A DNA stretch of 64,000 bases from Epichloe hybrida. Lineage: Eukaryota; Ascomycota; Sordariomycetes; Hypocreales; Clavicipitaceae. The stretch spans positions 5,208,001 to 5,272,000 of the forward strand of contig JAFEKR010000002.1 of the NCBI GenBank assembly GCA_019022495.1, given 5' to 3'. Of this stretch, positions 58,015-64,000 are shown one piece after another; positions within the stretch are counted from its first letter, which is position 1; every line of letters begins with the position of its first letter. The notes under the pieces are model-generated. The model did no database searches. It had not been told where the DNA came from and saw only the letters and a list, made by a program, of their open reading frames with translations. Position numbers and translations under genes: made by a program.

Positions 58015-61000
58015 GTTATAAGCCTAGGAGGCTTTAATTACTATTTTTATTAATTATTATTAAAGATATAAGCTTTATTAAATATTATTAATTAACACTT
58101 ACCTATATTATAAGATAATTACCCCTTTATTATATTAATTAGTTAAAAACCCTTATCCTATGCTTTAGTTAACTAATATATTCCCCTTTATAATATCTAA
58201 AGAAACTCTAAATATAGTGTTATTATTAGAGAAGAATTAGATTAAGTAATTTACCTAGGTTAAGAACTATATAGAATTATATAGTATTTAGGAGTATATT
58301 AACCCTAATAAGGTTAAATTACTTAAAGAACTTATAATACCTATATACCCCTAGAGGGGTTTATAACTAAAGATTATACTAAATAACCCTAATGCTCTTA
58401 AAGATTAGAAGATTACTTATAAAGATATAAAGAACTAATTTAACTTTAAATATAAAGAGCTTTAATTTAACCTTATAAAGTATATAAACTTATTAAAGTA
58501 AATACTAAAGATTAGGGAATATATTTATAAGACCCTTTTAAAGAATATATAAGACTCTTTTAACTTTAATACTAAAGTAAAGGAAAAGGAGTTAGTTTAA
58601 TATTATACTTATAGAATACTTAAGCTTCTTTATAATTAATATAAGCTAAATACTAAGAAAATACTTATTCTTATAGAGAATTACCTTAATAATTACTTAT
58701 AAGCTAAAGGTACTTATAATTAATATAAGTAAGCTATAATAATAGAGGTATTATAGAGAAATTATCTAGATCTTAAGACTTAATAGACTAAGGAAATAAT
58801 ACTATATAAGTTTATTATTTCTCTTTAAAGTAAATTTAAGGTATTCTAGAAGAAATAAAATAACTTACTTAATAAAGAAAAGAATAATAGCTTCCTTAAG
58901 GTAGTTAGTAAGTTTAAAAGAGACTATAAAGCTTCTTAAAGCTTAATAATAATAAAATTAGCTAATAATACTATTACTACTAATAGATTAAATAGTTAGA
59001 ATAGATTAAAGCAAAAGAAATACCTTAAATACTCTAGTTATAATATTTATAATATATTAAAGTAATAGGAATTCTATAATTTATTTAAAGCTCTTTATAA
59101 GCTAGAAGCTACTCCTAAGGATTAGGAAGTTAGGAAAAACTCTAAGGATAATATTAAGAGATATCTAAAGGAAAACCTATAAGAGAGATTAAAAGCTATA
59201 AGTTAAAAACTAGAGAAAAAAGAGAAAAGTAGTAATATTATTATCCCCTTATAAAACCTAATAAATAACTTACTTATAGTAACTCTAGGAGAGAAAACTA
59301 TAAATATATTATTATTTATATACTTATAAAGCTCTTAACTTTTAAAGGAAGTTATATATTTAACTTTAAATACTATAGATAGCTCTAAAGGAAATTAAAA
59401 TATAGTTATCTATAATTCTAGAGCTAATGTTTATATTTTTAATAATATTTATTAGTTTAAATAGTCTAAGTTTAATAAAACTATTATAATAGAGGTTAGA
59501 GCTAGAGGCATAATCTATATATCCTTAGGATAAGGACTAGTCTATATATCCATTATAAATCTAGTATTATAAAGACTAAGAAGGATTATAGTATAAAGTG
59601 CTTTACTAATTCTAGAATTCTATGTAAACCTAGTATTAGTAATAATTCTAATAAAGGTAAGGATTTATTAGAACTAGAAGAAAAGCTTCCTATTCTAAGG
59701 AAAGTATTTTATTACTAAGCTTTATAATATTAATAAGCTTTATATATTATCTATACTCTTAGATAACCTAAAAGAGGCCTATGCTATAACTAGTAAAGCA
59801 CTAAGGCTACTTATAAAAGGAGATATAAAGCTTTAGTATTAATAATGTAGTTATCTAGGTAAGAAGGCTTTTATAGAGATTATAAACGCTACTCTTAGTA
59901 TTAAATTAATAGGACCTAAACTTATAAAGTGTAAGATTTATACTATAGGTAAAGCTAAGTACTAGAGATTATAGGTTATACTAGAAGGGCTTCCTTAGGG
60001 ACTTAGATATAGCCTTTTAGTTAATCTAGAGTATTATAACTTTACTTACTAAAATAGTGATTAGTATTAGTGTGTTTTTATATGCCTTATAACCTTAATA
60101 TATTTCTTCTATTTATTTAAGACTAAAGATAGAATTTATAATAGCTTTTATATAATAATAGCATTCCTATATATATAATTTAGGGTTTAACTATGCTTTT
60201 TATATAGTGATATTAAAAAGGCTTTATTTATAGAGAGTATAAGAGATAAGATAGCCTTTACTAGCATTATAGTCTATAATTTAGCTTCTTTAATGCCTAG
60301 TTAAAATAGAAAGGTAAAGAGATTTAGGGGGGTAGTTAAGTAAAAGGCTTATATATTAAGCCTTAAAGCTTACCTTCCTTTAGAACTTAATAATAAGTCT
60401 TTAATATAGTAGTTTATTTACTAAATAAAACACCCTTTAAATATTATAGGAATTAGGTTATACCCTATAAACTCTAGTGAAATTAGGCATAGAAAATAGT
60501 CCTAGCTTATTTATAGATATTAGAGGTTTAAAAGCCTTTAATTATATATTTATAAGCTTATAGATATAAGGCTTTTTTAATAATAATAAAGGCTTTAGAG
60601 CATATTAAATTACACTATGTAATACTATAGTTAGAGTAAAAAGCTTATATTAAATACCTTATTAGTTATAGAGGTAAGTTATAATATATTATATAGGTGC
60701 CTTTACTTTATAATTATAAGGTTATTATATTAGCGTGTGTTTAGTTTAATAAGAACTCCTTCTTTAAGCTAAAAGAAAAGCTAGAATTAGCTTAATAGAA
60801 GAAGATATTAATAATTAAGTTACTTAAAGAGCTTAAAGCTAAAGACCTTAATAAGGAGATTAGTTAAGATTTTATTAGAATAAAGCTTAAAGAGAATAAT
60901 CTTACCTCTTTACTATTAGCTATAAGCTAGGAAAATAAGTAGTTTAAAGTAAAAACACTTTCTTATATAATAGAGAATAAAGAGGACCTTTCTAGTGTAC

Positions 61001-62988
61001 TTTTAACCCCTCCTAACTTCTCTTAGAAAGCGCTAGTTACTATAGAGAACTTAGAGCTTTAGGTATAAGGTAATAATACGCTATTTTATAAGATTAATAA
61101 ATTTATAAGTAAGGCAATAGCTAATTATATAGTAATTACTATAGAGACTAGTAAATTTACTATAAAAGGTAGTAAGACTATAGAGAATTATAGTCCCTAT
61201 AATAATAGTATTAATATAAATAATATTATTACTAGGAAATATTAAAGAAAGGAAATAAGGAAAGCTAGGTAAGTATAGTTTTCTTTTACTTTCTTAATAG
61301 TATTCTAAGGAACTTAATATAGTTTATATATTAAAGATATACCCCTAGAACCTATGTATTATTATTAGGTAATAGCCTTAGTGTATTATAATTACTAAAA
61401 GGAAGCGATTATAAAGGAGCTTTTAAAGCTTTAATCCTTAAACTACTAGGAGGATATACTAGATAAATTATTTAATCTTAAGGAAATTATTAACCTTAGA
61501 TAGGTTTTTAAGTATAAAACTAATAAAAAAGGTATTATTATAAAGTTTAAGGCTTAAATAGTAGTCTAAGGTAACTAATAACTAAAGGATAACCTTAATA
61601 ACTATACTACTATGCTTACTTTATAATCTCTATGTATACTACTTGCTATTTACTACGCTAATAATCTTAATATATGTTAATATAATATTTAGAATACTTT
61701 CTTATATATAAAACTTAAAGAACCTATTTTCTATAAGCTACTAGAGGGTATAAATATATAAGGTTATCTTTAGAAGATAACTAGAGTATTATATAGGCTA
61801 TGGGAAGCTCCCTAATAATAGTTTTTATACCTAATGTAATTCCTATTAAATCTTAGCTTTATCTAAGGAAAGGAAGACTTATATATCTTTATAAAAGGCA
61901 GATTTATCCTGTTTTTCTATGTAAATAATATTATAGTGCTATTTCTAAATAGACTTAAAGTAAAATTTAAAGAGCTATATAAGTAGTTAATAAATAGTCT
62001 AGATATTAAAGACTAAGGTAATTTAAAGTGGTTCCTAGGCATTAAAATCATTAGGAATTATAATGCTAAAGAAATGTGGTTATTATAGGAATTATATATT
62101 TAAAAGATAGCTTAGAAGTTTATCCCTAATATTATTAATAATAATTTAAAGAGCTTAATTATAATACCTTTAATAATAGCTATAATTGTTCTAAATAATA
62201 GTTAGGCTACTAATAAAGAGATTAATTACTATAGAGTAGTTATTAGCTCTTTAGTCTATCTTTATATTATTAAAAAACCTAATATAGCCTTTATAGCTTT
62301 AAAGCTAGCCTCCTTTATAATAAACCCTTTAATAAAGCATATTAAGCTTATAAAGGCTACTTTAATATACGCTTAAAATATAAGGAAGCTATGTATTTAA
62401 TACTTAGGAGCGAATAGCTTTAACACGCTTTTCTCTAGCACTAATGCCTCTCTTAGTAATAACCCTAATACTTAGAAATTAATATAAGGCTATATCTTTA
62501 TTATATATAGAGCTATAATTAATTAGAAGTCTAGGAGATAGTATTATATAATAACCTTAAGTATAGAAGTAAAGCTCTTTATATTAAATTATAGAGTAAA
62601 AGAGTATATATCTCTAGGTAAACTACTTTATAATATTAGTATATAAGTCCCTCCTTTATTAATTATTTAGTATAATAATAAGTAAATAATTTATATTATA
62701 GAATATAAGGAAGGAAGGCTTTAAACTAGTCTAAAGTATCTTAATATAAATTAAATATGAATTTAAGAGTAATATACCCTAGGTAATATTAAGGTAAATT
62801 AGTTAAAGACCTTTAAGATACTTACTAATAGCTTTATAAAGCCTTTATTAAGGTAAATATATAAGGAATTTTATTACTAGATTAGCTTATAGGAAATTCC
62901 TACTTAATTATAACACTAGAAAATCATTATAATCTCTTCTTATACTTATAATCTTTAGCTTTAATAAATATCTTAGCTAAGGGGGGTA

Positions 62989-63219
62989 TGTTAAGAAAAG
63001 CTCCCTTAAAGCATAAGTTATATAAGGGTAGCGCGTATTAATAGGGATAAAACGCGAGGTTAGATATTAGTAAATATAATGTATTAGAAGTACCTCTATA
63101 GACTAGTTATTACTATAGCGCACTATGTACCTTTTAGGTACAAAAGTCAGGTGCTGTCTGCACCTCTGATTAACCAAATTGAACGCTTTCTATCATCCTT
63201 TTTCACCCCTACCTTGACA
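62989..63219 (+). repeat. 3' LTR, 231 bp
   Basis: Starts TGTTAAGAAAAGCTCCC and ends TTGACA. Here the inner (left) half carries C-to-T and G-to-A changes and the outer (right) half is normal, the mirror image of the 5' LTR. Confidence 0.95.
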
Positions 63220-63224
63220 GTGGT

Positions 63225-64000
63225 CTTTGGTGGTCTTTGGTGGGTCGCATATTCATTAGTAGCATGTCTTGGAGCTTATTGGCGACTGGTGGGCAAACGA
63301 GCACCTGCGTGAAGTGGCTGCTGCATCAAAGTCAAAGCAATTAATTGTGCGGAATTTGTGGCATGCAGTGCCTGCAGATGATGGACGAGATGCAGCGACC
63401 GATCTTCAGACATTGGAATCGATGGTCGCACACGCAACGGCCAAGCGCCAGAGCCAGGTGCATATGTACATGCAGGGGATATTGCTGTGAGCTCCTGACA
63501 TTCACGGGAGTGTGTTCGTAGAGAGGAGATGGAGGAGACGGAGGAGATGGATCATCCGCATCTCGGGTGCATTCTGCCCCCACATTGTGACATTGTGACA
63601 ACAACATGAAAAAGCAACGTGACTTTGTTACCTCGTCTCAGAAGCTAGACTAGACTAGTAGAACCTTCGTTGGGGTGAGACTTTCATGTCGTCGTTGATG
63701 GGATTGAACAAATGACATTTCGAGTCTGCACGGCAGACGTCGTTCCCGCAAATCGTTCGTTCTTGAGCCCACACAATGTTGGACGTGTGACGTGCAGTGT
63801 CGGCAGCTGGTGGCAAGGAGCAGGCAAGTTGGCAATTGACAGCCACACTACTCCGTAAATCCGTACCAGCTGCCAGCCAGGTGTCAGCAAGTAGGTGGGT
63901 GACCGTATGGGTGGCAGTGACAGCTGCCATAATAAACGGAGACGGTCCAGGGAAATTCATGACTTATCCGACTGCTGCTGTGTGTACAGCCAACACCAAC
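63225..64000. other. Right flank of the retrotransposon
   Basis: Normal base composition returns at once. It begins with CTTTGGTGGT-type repeats belonging to the target site. Small open frames near 63.3-63.9 kb have no recognisable character. An ACTCCGTA element lies at about 63850. Confidence 0.5.

Larger units (their letters stand above)
57779..63224 (+). mobile_element. Complete Ty1/copia LTR retrotransposon inactivated by RIP-like mutation
   Basis: Two LTRs of exactly 231 bp (57784-58014 and 62989-63219) are flanked by a perfect 5-bp target duplication GTGGT (57779-57783 and 63220-63224). A purine run (GGGGGG) precedes the 3' LTR, as expected of a polypurine tract. The interior is extremely A+T-rich and nearly free of CpA/TpG, with stops in all frames. 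Degraded landmarks on the plus strand in copia order: protease DSGA seen as NSRA (about 59414), integrase zinc-binding region (about 59835-59950), reverse transcriptase YVDD seen as YVNN (about 61918), and an RNase H KSRR-type block (about 62540). Integrase before reverse transcriptase places it in Ty1/copia. No protein can be made. Confidence 0.95.

Noticed and set aside
57840..62990. A+T-rich interior considered as a centromere-like or mitochondrial insertion
   Set aside because: Matching LTRs, target duplication and ordered degraded copia motifs explain it fully as a mutated retrotransposon.

Overview
The window is nuclear DNA of a filamentous ascomycete, most likely a hypocrealean Sordariomycete. 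This rests on short GT-AG introns with CTAAC/CTGAC branch sites, gene content (Atg11, the 17.8 kDa complex I subunit, Pta1, Dep1, She3, a second-type alpha-tubulin), and a retrotransposon that looks mutated by repeat-induced point mutation (RIP). I see no tRNA, rRNA, CRISPR array or bacterial-type operon. No locus looks like a wholly new multi-gene system; the unusual material is in repeats, small mobile elements and decaying genes.

Layout. 0-4.5 kb: ATG11 (cut by the left edge) divergent from a CENP-H-like kinetochore gene. 4.5-11.5 kb: a gene-poor stretch around the small HMG-box gene nhp6. 11.5-13.6 kb: a multi-exon gene of a family I cannot name, with one apparent frameshift, plus a small uncertain minus-strand frame. 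14-19.3 kb: phosphoglucomutase, oligoribonuclease and a Gfo/Idh/MocA oxidoreductase. 19.3-24.5 kb: a decayed zone with a Pro/Gln-rich gene remnant, two elements with long terminal inverted repeats (one enclosing a spliced reading frame), a small hypothetical gene and a clear Nudix (DUF4743) pseudogene. 24.5-42.6 kb: dense housekeeping DNA (complex I 17.8 kDa subunit, ribosomal protein uS19/S15, a single-pass membrane protein, alpha-tubulin, Nop12, Dep1, Coa3, Pta1). 44.4-56.1 kb: She3-like coiled-coil protein, DUF7905-like protein, MFS transporter, histidine acid phosphatase and peroxisomal-type 2,4-dienoyl-CoA reductase. 57.8-63.2 kb: a complete but dead Ty1/copia element with 231-bp LTRs and GTGGT target duplications, inserted in a 10-bp tandem repeat.

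Most genes are independent housekeeping units, several arranged as divergent pairs sharing 0.5-0.9 kb promoters (ATG11/CENP-H, oligoribonuclease/oxidoreductase, NOP12/DEP1, COA3/PTA1). There is no sign of a biosynthetic cluster. Exon boundaries were read by eye from splice motifs, reading frame and family resemblance; family names come from recognition, not from a search.
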